A stretch of 64,000 nt of DNA from Aliirhizobium wenxiniae (GCF_019511445.1 NZ_JAEUAN010000001.1:310001-374000); one strand, 5' to 3'; positions 52,739-61,768 are shown, counted from the first letter of the stretch. The notes: a model not told the origin generated them from the sequence alone. Made by a program: numbers and translations.

Positions 52739-53851
52739 TCAGTCGATCGAGCGGAATGGCATGAGCTTTACGGCGGGGCTCGAAACGGCGATGACCTTAA
52801 AGAGTTCGCCCATCTTGCCCGCACCTTCTCCTGCCAGACGATCGACGGCTGCGCCGATGAGGCGTTGTTCCGAAGGATCCTTGTCACGGGCAAGGGCGGT
52901 GGCGCGTTCGGCGAGGCCGAGGCCGTAGAGGAATTCGCCCTGACGCAGCCCGCCATTCAGATGGACGCCGCTTGCGAGCGCCACCTTGGCGAGATCTTCG
53001 AAATCCACATGGCTGGTGAGATCCGCTTCGCCGGGATGGGCAAATGGCGGGTCGAATTCATGGTTCATCACGGCCTGCAGCGTATCGCCGAAACCGGTGA
53101 CCATGTGGCCGTAGTCGATGATCAGAGCGGTACCGCCATGCTGGCGCAGGCGTTCGCACAGCGTCTGCATGACAGCCTGTCTGGCCGGGGCGACTTCGAA
53201 GATGGTGCCGTCCGGAACCGTGCCTGTATGATCGGGAAGGAGGGCCGGATCAACGGTCGCGATACCTGCCGCGAATGCGAGTTCGTCATCGATATCGAGG
53301 CTGATCAGCCGCTCGCGAAAACCTGTTGGCGTCTTGATGAACTGGCGGATCGGGATGGCATCGAACAGTTCGTTGGCGGCGATCAGGCAGAAACCTTCAG
53401 GCACGTCTTCAAAACTGTCGTGCCAGTTTATCAGTGTCGAATAGGCTTCGAGCGTGATGCGCTGCACGCCGCGAAGGCGCTCGCTGGTTTCCACCAGATG
53501 GACAGACATCCGCTCGAACAACGAAGGCGAGATGCGTTTGATGACGCGCAGCATGTCGGCCATCATCGTGCCGCGGCCAGGCCCGATCTCGACGAGGCGA
53601 ACATTTTCCGGTGTTCCGTGCTGTTGCCAGGCATGGACCATGAAAATGCCGATCATCTCGCCGAAGAGTTGGCTGATTTCCGGTGCGGTGATGAAGTCGC
53701 CGTGACGGCCGAACGGTTCACGGGTGCGATAATAGCCGTATTCCGGATCAGCGAGGCAAAGAGCGAAATAATCGGTAACGGTGATCGGGCCGTTGGTGCG
53801 GATGAGATTCTTGATCTTGTCGGCGAGCGGAGTGGTTTCGGACATGCTCAT
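52739..53851 (-). CDS. MidA/NDUFAF7-family SAM-dependent methyltransferase
   Basis: 370 residues. Residues 20-60 (TDYFALCLADPEYGYYRTRE, then GRHGDFITAPEISQLFGE) are the MidA signature; SAM binding is at VEIGPGRGTMMADML. The mitochondrial relative NDUFAF7 methylates an Arg of complex I, so a role in respiratory complex assembly is possible. It follows lgt by 15 bases; 108 bases separate it from pgeF. Confidence 0.9.
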   Translation of the reverse strand: MSMSETTPLADKIKNLIRTNGPITVTDYFALCLADPEYGYYRTREPFGRHGDFITAPEISQLFGEMIGIFMVHAWQQHGTPENVRLVEIGPGRGTMMADMLRVIKRISPSLFERMSVHLVETSERLRGVQRITLEAYSTLINWHDSFEDVPEGFCLIAANELFDAIPIRQFIKTPTGFRERLISLDIDDELAFAAGIATVDPALLPDHTGTVPDGTIFEVAPARQAVMQTLCERLRQHGGTALIIDYGHMVTGFGDTLQAVMNHEFDPPFAHPGEADLTSHVDFEDLAKVALASGVHLNGGLRQGEFLYGLGLAERATALARDKDPSEQRLIGAAVDRLAGEGAGKMGELFKVIAVSSPAVKLMPFRSID

Positions 53852-53866
53852 GGCGGACCTGATCCT

Positions 53867-54718
53867 TCATGCCTTGGCAGTGCGGGCTGCGACCAGCGCC
53901 CGCAGAGCAGCCCAAAGACCGATCAGCACCATCGGAAGCGAAAGCACCATGCCCATGGTCAGCCAGCTCGTTCCGAGAAGATAACCGAGCTGCGCATCAG
54001 GTTCGCGGAAAAATTCGACGAAAATACGCGACAAACCGTAGCCCATGACGAATATCCCGGCGATCAGGCCAGGCGTCTTGAAGGCCTTGATGCCGAAGAT
54101 CAGCGCAGCGAGCACGAGGAGAAGCACAATTCCTTCCAGCCCCGCTTCATAAAGCTGGCTCGGATGGCGGGCGAACGGCCCGCCGGTCGGGAACACGATC
54201 GCCCAGGGCGCAGAGCTCAGCCTTCCCCAAAGTTCACCATTGATGAAGTTGGCGATACGGCCAAAGAACAGGCCGATCGGAACGACGGCGGCGATAATGT
54301 CGAACATGCTCCAGACAGGGATCGCGTTCTTGCGCGCAAACAGGATCATCGCAACGATCGCGCCCATAAGGCCGCCGTGGAAGGACATCCCGCCATTCCA
54401 GATCTGGATAATGCGGACCGGGTCTTCCAGCATCGGCGCCAGATCATAAAACAGAATATAGCCGGTGCGGCCACCGACGACGATGCCGACGGCGATCCAG
54501 ACCAGAAAGTCATCCAGATGCGTCTTGGTCATCGGGGCCGTGTCGCCCTTCCAGAGCGTCGGCCTGGCGATCAGTTTGCGGGCGTAAAACCAGCCGATCA
54601 TGATGCCGGCGACATAGGCCAGTCCGTACCAGTGTACGGAAAGAGGCCCGATGGAAAATGCCACCGGATCGATGTTAGGAAACGGCAGAATGGCAAGAAG
54701 ATTAAGAGCTTCGTACAA
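53867..54718 (-). CDS. lgt: Prolipoprotein diacylglyceryl transferase
   Basis: 283 residues with seven membrane helices. The catalytic block [10 protein letters not shown], the Arg in [17 protein letters not shown] and the RHPSQLYEA motif are all present. It attaches diacylglycerol to the Cys of prolipoproteins, such as those encoded at 48168 and 49863. I place the start at a TTG (54718) with GGGA seven bases upstream because family members begin just before ILPFPNIDP; the ATG 25 codons upstream would add a basic tail not seen in the family. Confidence 0.93.
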   Translation of the reverse strand: MYEALNLLAILPFPNIDPVAFSIGPLSVHWYGLAYVAGIMIGWFYARKLIARPTLWKGDTAPMTKTHLDDFLVWIAVGIVVGGRTGYILFYDLAPMLEDPVRIIQIWNGGMSFHGGLMGAIVAMILFARKNAIPVWSMFDIIAAVVPIGLFFGRIANFINGELWGRLSSAPWAIVFPTGGPFARHPSQLYEAGLEGIVLLLVLAALIFGIKAFKTPGLIAGIFVMGYGLSRIFVEFFREPDAQLGYLLGTSWLTMGMVLSLPMVLIGLWAALRALVAARTAKA

Positions 54719-54906
54719 TGTTTGTTCCCGGTGTAACCGACGTCGGCGGAACATGGCCTTACCAAAAGTGGCGGTCAAGCCGGAATCGCGCAACCGGTTA
54801 CCACAGTAGTGGATGGAGCTTGCAACGGATCGCCGGTGGCCCTACTTCCTTGTCATGGATTGATGATATGCCGGGGCATTTCCGCCGGCTTCAAGGAGAT
54901 GACGAC

Positions 54907-55167
54907 ATGTCGACCGGAACCAACCGCATTTTTGACGACTTCGCCAAGATCATGACTGACGCAGCCGGCGCTGCCCAGGGCGTGCGCAAGGAGATGGAGA
55001 CTGCCTTCCATGCGCAGGCCGACCGGTTTCTCAACAGCATGGATGTGGTGAAGCGCGAGGAATTCGAAGCGGTGCGCGAGATGGCTGCGCGCGCACGTGA
55101 CGAGAACGATGCGCTGAAGGCGCGTATCGAAGCGCTCGAAGCCAAGCTCGGCTCCCAGCAGGGCTGA
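54907..55167 (+). CDS. UbiK/BMFP-family accessory protein
   Basis: 86 residues, helical and with a C-terminal coiled coil (EEFEAVREMAARARDENDAL, then IEALEAKLG). This matches the YqiC/BMFP family; in other bacteria the homolog UbiK helps the ubiquinone-synthesis complex under aerobic conditions, and the Brucella homolog is a membrane-fusogenic protein. GGAG lies eight bases before the ATG giving MSTGTNRIF. Divergent from lgt. Confidence 0.85.
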   Translation: MSTGTNRIFDDFAKIMTDAAGAAQGVRKEMETAFHAQADRFLNSMDVVKREEFEAVREMAARARDENDALKARIEALEAKLGSQQG

Positions 55168-55611
55168 TCAACGCTCGCTTCATTCTGAAAGAATCATTCG
55201 GCCTTCCATGTTCGCATGGGAGGCCGATTCGTATTCGTCATTAACTTTTTCGTGCCGCGTCGGGACGATGTCCCTTCATGGTGAGATGGGTGTATCCTCA
55301 GAAAACTCCCGCCTGTGGACACTGTCGAAAAGTGTAAGCGGCAGAGTCATTTACCCATCTCCGCTGATCTCCGATACGAACCATAGGGAGCTTAACCCAC
55401 CGAAATAATGGGGGGAGGGGGTGGAAGCTCGAAGTGGTCTAGCTACACTGATTTTAAATGATGATTCGAAACGGACTGGTAAGCTCCAGGCAGGGTTAGA
55501 GCGTTAATCTGGCGGCGCCGTAAGATCATCGGAAATGTTGTTTCCGGTTAATTGTTTCGCGTGTTGGCGTTTCTCGCAACTTCGCATTCATTCCGGTCTA
55601 AAAGGTGCCGC
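55168..55611. other. Intergenic region, ubiK to YbjN gene
   Basis: 444 bases. The first part holds a very stable hairpin at 55199-55226, CGGCCTTCCATG-TTCG-CATGGGAGGCCG, which probably ends the ubiK transcript. The rest shows no clear ORF, tRNA or other structure; promoter elements of the next operon should lie toward 55612. Confidence 0.5.
55199..55226 (+). terminator. Stable TTCG hairpin after ubiK
   Basis: A 12-base stem with one T-G pair and a TTCG loop, 31 bases after the ubiK stop, without a T tract. Confidence 0.55.
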
Positions 55612-56112
55612 ATGAGCCTCATGGAATTGGAAATTGAACGTCAATCGAATCCGGTCGACATGATCGAATTCGTCGCTGCGTCCAACGACTGGACGTTCGA
55701 GCGCTCCGGCGAAGACGAAATCGCCATGACCGTGGAAGGTCGCTGGACTGATTATCACGTATCCTTCTCCTGGATGGAGGATTTTGAGGCGCTGCATCTG
55801 GCCTGCGCCTTCGATCTGAAAATTCCCGAAATCCGCGTCAACGAAATCCTCCGCCTGCTGTCGCATGTGAACGGTCAGACGTTGATGGGCCATTTCGACC
55901 TGTGGCGTCAGGAGGATGTCATCATCTTCCGCCAGTCGCTGCTTCTGGCCGGCGGCGCCGAACCGACCAACCAGCAGGTGGAAGTGCTGCTTTCCAGCGC
56001 GCTCGACGCCTGCGAGAGCTATTATCAGGCATTCCAGTTCGTCGTCTGGTCCGGCATGGAAGCCAAGGCGGCCATGGACGCCGTACTATTCGAAACCGTC
56101 GGCGAGTGCTGA
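55612..56112 (+). CDS. YbjN domain protein
   Basis: 166 residues of the YbjN family (secretion-chaperone-like fold), which is common in alphaproteobacteria. The conserved part runs from NDWTFERSGEDEIAMTVEGR to MGHFDLWRQEDVIIFRQSLL. Function unproven; the fold suggests a protein-binding regulator. AAGG precedes the ATG giving MSLMELEIE. Two bases separate its stop from proC, so they form an operon with csaA. Confidence 0.82.
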   Translation: MSLMELEIERQSNPVDMIEFVAASNDWTFERSGEDEIAMTVEGRWTDYHVSFSWMEDFEALHLACAFDLKIPEIRVNEILRLLSHVNGQTLMGHFDLWRQEDVIIFRQSLLLAGGAEPTNQQVEVLLSSALDACESYYQAFQFVVWSGMEAKAAMDAVLFETVGEC

Positions 56113-56114
56113 AC

Positions 56115-56930
56115 ATGGTGGCTGGCAGCGGATCGATCATCCTTGTTGGCGCCGGCAATATGGGCGGTGCGATGCTGTCCGGCTGGCTGGACAAGGGCGT
56201 TGCGGGAAACCGGATCACCGTCGTCGACCCGTCACCATCGGAAAAGATGCAGGCCAGGATTACGGCTGCGGGGGCAAGGCATGTCACCGCCGTGCCGGAA
56301 GGTATGTTTGCCGATATCCTGTTTCTCGCCGTGAAGCCGCAGATGATGGATGTGGTTCTGCCCCCATTGAAGCCGGCTGTAGGCGAGAAGACGGTGGTCG
56401 TCTCGGTCGCTGCGGGCAAGACTCTCAATTATCTCAACAGCCACCTTGGCGATGCCGCCATGGTGCGCGCCATGCCCAACACGCCGGCGATGATCGGTCG
56501 CGGCGTAACCGGCGCTTTTGCCAATGCGCGCGTCAGCGATCAGCAGCGCGAAGCCGTTCATGAATTGCTGAGGGTCAGCGGCCCCGTCGAATGGGTCGCA
56601 ACCGAAGCCGATATCGACGCCGTAACGGCAGTATCGGGCAGTGGCCCCGCCTATGTGTTCTATCTCGTCGAGTGCATGGCAGAGGCAGGTCGCAAGTTGG
56701 GCCTGCCGGCGGACCTCGCCATGCGGCTCGCGCGGGAAACCGTGTCGGGGGCTGGTGAGTTGTTGAACCAGTCCCCGGAGGACGCGGCACAGCTTCGCAA
56801 GAATGTGACTTCGCCGGGCGGCACGACGGCTGCAGCGCTTTCCGTGCTGATGGCGGATGACGGCATCCAGCCGATTTTCGACAAGGCGATCGCCGCAGCC
56901 CGCACACGGGCTGAAGAGCTGGGTAGCTGA
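56115..56930 (+). CDS. proC: Pyrroline-5-carboxylate reductase
   Basis: 271 residues. The Rossmann loop ILVGAGNMGGAM is near the N-terminus and the family signature VSGSGPAYVFYLVE plus NVTSPGGTTAAAL are in the C-terminal half. It makes proline from P5C with NAD(P)H. The ATG at 56115 follows the YbjN stop by two bases, so it is translated from the same message. Confidence 0.95.
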   Translation: MVAGSGSIILVGAGNMGGAMLSGWLDKGVAGNRITVVDPSPSEKMQARITAAGARHVTAVPEGMFADILFLAVKPQMMDVVLPPLKPAVGEKTVVVSVAAGKTLNYLNSHLGDAAMVRAMPNTPAMIGRGVTGAFANARVSDQQREAVHELLRVSGPVEWVATEADIDAVTAVSGSGPAYVFYLVECMAEAGRKLGLPADLAMRLARETVSGAGELLNQSPEDAAQLRKNVTSPGGTTAAALSVLMADDGIQPIFDKAIAAARTRAEELGS

Positions 56931-56950
56931 ATATATAAAAGGTAGAAGGC

Positions 56951-57292
56951 ATGGCGGACGAGATTAGCTACGGCGATTTCGAAAAGGTTGATATACGGGT
57001 TGGAACCATCGTCGAGGCCGAGCCCTTTCCGGAAGCCCGCAAGCCTGCCTACAAGCTGAAGATCGATTTCGGCCCCGAGATCGGGGTGAAAAAATCGTCG
57101 GCGCAGATCACCGTGCATTACACGCTTGACGACTTGATCGGCCGACAGGTCCTCGGCGTCGTGAACTTTCCTCCGCGCCAGATCGGTCCGGTGAGGTCCG
57201 AAGTGCTCACTTTGGGCTTTGAGGATGAGAATGGCGCGATTGTGCTGGCGGCTGTCACACAGGGCGTGCCGAACGGTCGGAAGATGATGTGA
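56951..57292 (+). CDS. csaA: tRNA-binding protein of the CsaA family
   Basis: 113 residues, a single OB-fold like the tRNA-binding domain of methionyl-tRNA synthetase. VDIRVGTIVEAEPFPEARKP and LTLGFEDENGAIVLAAVTQG are typical of CsaA, which has been described as a chaperone-like protein in other bacteria. It lies 20 bases after proC, with no separate promoter visible. Confidence 0.88.
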   Translation: MADEISYGDFEKVDIRVGTIVEAEPFPEARKPAYKLKIDFGPEIGVKKSSAQITVHYTLDDLIGRQVLGVVNFPPRQIGPVRSEVLTLGFEDENGAIVLAAVTQGVPNGRKMM

Positions 57293-57355
57293 GGCTTTTC
57301 AAGCTGAACTGACGGCGGATTTGCGCCTTAAGTGGTAGTGCGTACACAGCCTCGC

Positions 57356-57721
57356 TTAGCTTCGGGAACGTTTGCCAGCTAGCCCTGTTGGCTTTGGCCG
57401 CGCCTTTGTCTTGCCCCAGTTATTGAGCCTCGCTGGCGGCGTCTCCTTGATCACCTCAATATTGAGCTTCGACTCTAAATCAGACTTGAATTTTGCAGCA
57501 TTTCGTGCGCCCCAGACACCAAAGAAGCACGTCCCAGTTTCATCGTTCTTGTATACAGCCGCACCACCGAACGCATCTGAAAGTCCTCCTTCACCCGCTA
57601 GGCCGCCAGAGCCGTAGACTAAGATGACGGCCTCCATAGGCGCAACAGCCACGACCGTATCGGGTGACCGCGAGAACCCGCCGCTTCGGAACACAAAAAC
57701 AGGGATGATAGTGTCAGGCAT
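57356..57721 (-). CDS. Orphan hypothetical protein of atypical composition
   Basis: 121 residues. I do not recognise a family. The start gives MPDTIIPVFVFRSGGFSRSP; later parts are glycine-rich (VYGSGGLAGEGGLSDAFGGA) and the C-terminus is basic (KTKARPKPTGLAGKRSRS). The DNA is visibly lower in GC than its neighbours, suggesting recent acquisition or a fast-evolving gene. It lies alone downstream of the histidine kinase and has no clear ribosome-binding site. Confidence 0.45.
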   Translation of the reverse strand: MPDTIIPVFVFRSGGFSRSPDTVVAVAPMEAVILVYGSGGLAGEGGLSDAFGGAAVYKNDETGTCFFGVWGARNAAKFKSDLESKLNIEVIKETPPARLNNWGKTKARPKPTGLAGKRSRS

Positions 57722-57790
57722 AATCAGACTATAATCGTGGCACCAAAGGCCGCAAGTCCGCAACGCGCCGAAAGCAGTCTCGTTTCTCCC

Positions 57791-59170
57791 TCACGCCGGT
57801 ATCCGTACGATCGCCCTCAATCCGCCGCTCGGGCTTTCCGCGAGCGTCACATTTCCCCCATGCGCACGGGCGATGTCGCGGGCAATCGCTAGGCCGAGGC
57901 CGGTGCCGGATGAGTCGAGATTGCGGGCTTCGTCGAGGCGGTAGAAGGGCTTGAAGACTTCCTCGCGTGCTTCCGCCGGGATGCCAGGGCCGTCGTCGTC
58001 GAGTGTCAGGGTCAGCCATTTGGCGCTGTGTTTTGCGTGGATGTGCAGTGTCTTCGCGTAGCGTTCGGCGTTGGAGACCAGATTGCTTGCGAGCCGGGTG
58101 AAGGCGTTCGGCCTGACCGCAATCTCATCCTCGCCTTCGATCTCATAGGTCAGCAGACGTCCGCGAAGCTCAAAATCGATGCGGAAGCGCTCCAGCAGGT
58201 CGCTGAGCTTCAGCGTGCCAAAATCCTCTTCCGCCTCGCCCTTGGCGAAGGCGAGATATCCTTCCAGCATGGACTGCATGTCGTTGACGTCTTCGGTCAT
58301 GCCCGACAGTTCCGGCTTGTCGCCGGCAAGCGCCAATTGCAGTTTGAAGCGGGTGAGGATGGTGCGCAGGTCGTGGCTGATGCCGGCAAGCATTGCGGTG
58401 CGTTGTTCGAGTTGTCGTTCGATCCGCTCGCGCATCTGGATGAAGGCAAGACCGGCGCGACGGACTTCGTCGGCGCCCTTCGGCATGAACCCTTCGGTTT
58501 TCTGGCCCTTGCCAAAGCTTTCCGCTGCATTCGCAAGCGAGAGGATAGGGCGGATCTGGCCGCGCAGGAAAAGAATGGAGATCAGGACCAGAACCAGCGC
58601 GATGCTGACCATCCAGACCAGGAAGATGTGGGTGTTGGAAGCATAGGTGGAGCCGCGGCGGACGAAGACCCTGAGCACCCGCTGATCGAACTTGATGCGG
58701 ATCTCGACAAGTTTGCTGTCGCCGACCGTGTCCAGCCAGAAGGGCAACTTGATCTGCTGGGTGATCTGGTCGGTCAATATGCCGTCCAGTATCGAAAAGA
58801 AGGGGCGGGGCCTTGGCGGCGGCAATTGCCCATTCTCTTCCACGGCGATCGTCAGGTTGAGCGTCTGGTCGGCGATCCGGGTGACTTCGTCATAGTTGCT
58901 GTCCTGCGGATAGCTGCGAATGATCTCGATGATGGCGGCTATGTCGCGGACAGTGCCGTCAGACAGGCGCTCGGTGACCATGCGCCAGTGACGTTCCATG
59001 AAGACAGCTGCCACAGCGGTCTGCAGCAAGAGCATCGGCAGGATGACGATAAGCAGGGAGCGGGTATAGAGACCGGTCGGCAGCCGACGGCGTAGCCAGC
59101 GCGTAAACGGACGCCAGCCGGGAAGGCTGAGCGCTGCCACGTTCTGTCTCAACGTGTCGAAAAAGGCCAT
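57791..59170 (-). CDS. EnvZ-like sensor histidine kinase
   Basis: 459 residues. Helix 1 is at about 38-60 and helix 2 at about 185-205; between them is a periplasmic sensor of about 120 residues. HAMP follows. The H box is GISHDLRTILTRF, with the phospho-accepting His and the usual Pro of DLRTPLT replaced by Ile. The ATP-binding domain keeps the N box (ASNLVSNAERYA), DDGPGIPAE and GTGLGLAIA. It lies downstream of the OmpR-family regulator, from which a palindromic repeat separates it by 131 bases. Signal unknown. Confidence 0.9.
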   Translation of the reverse strand: MAFFDTLRQNVAALSLPGWRPFTRWLRRRLPTGLYTRSLLIVILPMLLLQTAVAAVFMERHWRMVTERLSDGTVRDIAAIIEIIRSYPQDSNYDEVTRIADQTLNLTIAVEENGQLPPPRPRPFFSILDGILTDQITQQIKLPFWLDTVGDSKLVEIRIKFDQRVLRVFVRRGSTYASNTHIFLVWMVSIALVLVLISILFLRGQIRPILSLANAAESFGKGQKTEGFMPKGADEVRRAGLAFIQMRERIERQLEQRTAMLAGISHDLRTILTRFKLQLALAGDKPELSGMTEDVNDMQSMLEGYLAFAKGEAEEDFGTLKLSDLLERFRIDFELRGRLLTYEIEGEDEIAVRPNAFTRLASNLVSNAERYAKTLHIHAKHSAKWLTLTLDDDGPGIPAEAREEVFKPFYRLDEARNLDSSGTGLGLAIARDIARAHGGNVTLAESPSGGLRAIVRIPA

Positions 59171-59197
59171 TGCCGCTCCTCGTGCCGACCGCAGCGA

Positions 59198-59304
59198 CTA
59201 AAGCACGTCGCGATCTTTCAGATTCGCTTGCCGTGCTTTAGCTCTTTGTGTTTGCGCATGTCTTTATCCCGAAACCGGTGACCACTTTCGGGAGACATGC
59301 TCTA
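59198..59304. repeat. RIME-like rhizobial mosaic element (two palindromes)
   Basis: About 107 bases with two palindromes: TAAAGCACG (59198 on) / CGTGCTTTA and then ATGTCT..CCCGAAA / TTTCGGG-AGACAT. Size and double-palindrome layout match the RIME-type repeats known from rhizobial intergenic spaces, and the second half resembles the copy at 38129-38190. It fills the gap between the response regulator and its kinase. Confidence 0.7.
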
Positions 59305-59997
59305 GTCAATGCTCAGCCGATAGCCGATGCCGCGAACCGTCTGAAGATAGACCGGATTGGCCGGGTCGTCTTCAATCTTGCGGCGCAGGCGGTTGATCTG
59401 CACGTCGATCGTGCGCTCCCCGACATCGCTGTCGTCACCGATCAGTTCGTGGCGGGGAATGGTGTCGCCGGCGCGCATTGCGAAGAGGAGCATGATCTCC
59501 TGCTCCCGATCTGTCAGTCGGATGATCTCGGCTGCGCGTCTCAGTTCCTTGCGGGAGATGGAGAAGGTGAACGGTCCGAAGATGACCTGCTCGATCTTCG
59601 GCGTTTCCGACGCACTGCGGCGCAGGATGTTGTTGATACGCAGGACAAGTTCGCGCGGGTCGAAAGGTTTTGCCAGATAGTCGTCGGCACCGGCTTCCAG
59701 CCCCTCGATGCGGGCATCCGCCTCGACGCGAGCGGTCAGCAATATCACCGGGATCGTCTTTTTCTCATAAAGCGATTTCGTCAGCGACAGGCCGGATTCG
59801 CCTGGCATCATCACGTCGAGAATGATGAGGTCGAAATGCAGGCCTTCGAGCTTGCGCCGCGCCTCGGCGGCATCGCCGGCGATGGTGACGCGAAAGCCCT
59901 GTTCTGTCAGGTAGCGGTTGAGCAGGTCACGAATGCGCTTGTCGTCATCAACGATCAAGAGGTGAGGCGCATCGTCCGAAGGTGGCGTTTTCGTCAT
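59302..59997 (-). CDS. OmpR-family response regulator (PetR-like)
   Basis: 231 residues. Receiver domain: acidic pocket VDDDKR, phosphorylated Asp in LIILDVMMPGESG, Thr in LLTARVE, Lys in AKPFDP. The C-terminal winged helix ends RTIDVQINRLRRKIEDDPAN. It follows a MarR-type gene by nine bases, the order found for petP-petR, which is needed for cytochrome bc1 expression in Rhodobacter. A partner histidine kinase lies downstream. Control of petABC in this organism is an attractive but unproven link. Confidence 0.92.
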   Translation of the reverse strand: MTKTPPSDDAPHLLIVDDDKRIRDLLNRYLTEQGFRVTIAGDAAEARRKLEGLHFDLIILDVMMPGESGLSLTKSLYEKKTIPVILLTARVEADARIEGLEAGADDYLAKPFDPRELVLRINNILRRSASETPKIEQVIFGPFTFSISRKELRRAAEIIRLTDREQEIMLLFAMRAGDTIPRHELIGDDSDVGERTIDVQINRLRRKIEDDPANPVYLQTVRGIGYRLSID

Positions 59998-60006
59998 CGA
60001 GGCATC

Positions 60007-60519
60007 CTAAATATCGTCATCGGCAGGAGGCAGGCTTTCGTCGCGCCCCAGCATTTTCTTGAGGAATTCCCTGACCGCCTCGCGATTGCCCGGTGTCAGG
60101 TCCTCCATGGCACGGGCGATGCGCGATGATTGCGGCTCCGATAGGGCAAGCGCCAGTTCACGGCCGGCCAAAGTCGGGTAGAGGCGTCTCTCTCGCCTGT
60201 CTTTCGCGCCTGCCATCTGGCGGATATAGCCGGCCTCGATGAGGTGCTTCAATACGCGTGACAGGCTTTGCTTGGTAATCTGCAGCGTTTCCAGAAGGTC
60301 GCTGACCATCAATCCCGGCTGGCGGCTTACGAAGTATACGACGCGGTGATGGGCGCGTCCCATGCCTATCCTTGCCAGAATCGCATCTGGATCGGAGACG
60401 AAATCCCGATACGCGAAAAAGAACAGTTCGATGGTCTCGAAGTCGATCCGGCTTTCATCGACTGCCGGCATGGGCAGTTGGTCTTTCCTGACGGGCTTGG
60501 CCGCCATTGATCGAGACAC
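60007..60519 (-). CDS. MarR-family regulator (PetP-like)
   Basis: 170 residues with a winged helix-turn-helix: SDLLETLQITKQSLSRVLKH is the recognition region and GAKDRRERRLYPTLAG the wing. The GTG at 60519 has GGAA seven bases upstream and is preferred; an ATG four codons on also fits. First gene of a three-gene operon with the response regulator and kinase. The order MarR-OmpR is the petP-petR order, so the name PetP-like is an inference. Confidence 0.85.
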   Translation of the reverse strand: MSRSMAAKPVRKDQLPMPAVDESRIDFETIELFFFAYRDFVSDPDAILARIGMGRAHHRVVYFVSRQPGLMVSDLLETLQITKQSLSRVLKHLIEAGYIRQMAGAKDRRERRLYPTLAGRELALALSEPQSSRIARAMEDLTPGNREAVREFLKKMLGRDESLPPADDDI

Positions 60520-60826
60520 AGCACTGTTCCTTTCTTCGGTCTGGCGCGCAAGGCTGCGCCGGATACCTCTGCGATTGTAATGCGTTGCACCCGATAAAGC
60601 GCGAACGGCTTGAACAATCAACAGGATTTGTATGATTTCCATGGCTGCCGTGCGCTGAAAAGCGGCGTCCGGCCTCGGGGAGGGCAAGTGTTAGGTCTTC
60701 TACTTCGCCGTTGGAATGTCCCAGATAGGTCGGCTTTTTCAATCCTGACGGCACCGCGTCCGATAAGCGTCGCGGAACCTAATGACGCGCCGCTCATTAA
60801 TCTGCCACAGACTTTGGAGAGTTTTC
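60520..60826. other. Divergent intergenic region, MarR gene / small membrane protein
   Basis: 307 bases that must hold promoters for both directions. Nothing else is recognisable: no FNR box, no hairpin, no tRNA. Confidence 0.5.
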
Positions 60827-61009
60827 ATGCAGACATATGCAGCCTTGCCGCCGATCACGATGGATAAGCCGAAGCCACATCCGCTACGGGCGGTTTTCGT
60901 CACGGTCATCACGCTCAAGCTCGTCGTTTGTGCTTTTCTTCTCGCCAATGCTTCGCTCGCTCCTCCGGTAGCCGCCGATGCGCGATATATGGTTGCTGAA
61001 AGCGAGTGA
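60827..61009 (+). CDS. Small single-pass membrane protein (60 residues)
   Basis: The sequence MQTYAALPPITMDKPKPHPL leads into a hydrophobic segment (AVFVTVITLKLVVCAFLLAN) and a short tail. GGAGAG lies five bases before the ATG, which supports translation and fixes the start. No family is recognised. It precedes the MBL hydrolase by 66 bases in the same direction. Confidence 0.6.
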   Translation: MQTYAALPPITMDKPKPHPLRAVFVTVITLKLVVCAFLLANASLAPPVAADARYMVAESE

Positions 61010-61075
61010 GTTTTAGGCTGCTTTCTGTTTCCGCAGTCGCTATATCCGGCTGGTCGCAAACCTAGGTCGGAGATC

Positions 61076-61768
61076 ATGGGAAAACTTCAAGCCGGGATCA
61101 TTCCCGTCACGCCATTTCAGCAGAATTGCACCATCTTTTTCGATGACGAGACCCGGGAAGGTGTCATCGTCGATCCCGGCGGTGACGTGGCTCTGATCCA
61201 GGAGACGGTTCGCGAGAACGGGCTGTCGATCAAGGAGATCTGGATCACGCATGGCCATATCGACCACGCCGGCGGTGCCGACGAACTCCGCGAAATTTTG
61301 AACGTGAAAGTGGTCGGCCCGCATGAGGCAGACCTGCCGCTGCTCGAAAGGCTTGAGACGCAGGCCCAGTCCTTCGGTGTCAGAATGGAAGCACGCAACC
61401 TTGTACCGGATCGCTGGCTTGCCGACGGTGACACCGTATCCTTTGGTGAACATGTCTTCGAGGTTTTTCATTGCCCGGGGCATGCGCCGGGACATGTGAT
61501 TTTCTTCAATCGTTCACAGCGTTTCGCCCATCTGGGCGATGTCCTGTTCAACGGTTCCGTCGGGCGCACGGATCTGCCCGGCGGCGATCACCAGACCCTG
61601 CTTTCCTCTATCCGGGACAAAGTTCTGCCGCTTGGCGACGATGTCGGTTTTCTCTGCGGTCACGGTCCGGGCGGTCGCATTGGCGAGGAGCGGAGAAACA
61701 ATCCGTATCTGCAGGGGCTATATTCTGCGCATGGGGATAGCCTAGACGGCACATCGCCTGCATCGTGA
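61076..61768 (+). CDS. MBL-fold hydrolase (YcbL/glyoxalase II-like)
   Basis: 230 residues. The metal motif THGHIDHAGG, then CPGHAPGHV and HLGDVLF, are the zinc ligands of a glyoxalase II-like enzyme of the YcbL group. It is shorter than classical GloB, lacking the substrate-binding C-terminal domain. Thioester hydrolysis of the S-lactoylglutathione type is the likely reaction. The ATG giving MGKLQAGIIP begins exactly at the domain. Confidence 0.88.
   Translation: MGKLQAGIIPVTPFQQNCTIFFDDETREGVIVDPGGDVALIQETVRENGLSIKEIWITHGHIDHAGGADELREILNVKVVGPHEADLPLLERLETQAQSFGVRMEARNLVPDRWLADGDTVSFGEHVFEVFHCPGHAPGHVIFFNRSQRFAHLGDVLFNGSVGRTDLPGGDHQTLLSSIRDKVLPLGDDVGFLCGHGPGGRIGEERRNNPYLQGLYSAHGDSLDGTSPAS

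Noticed and set aside
52661..54736. Long open frame (691 codons) on the plus strand
   Set aside because: It is antisense to the midA-type methyltransferase and lgt, both certain; the translated product is compositionally odd and shows no family.
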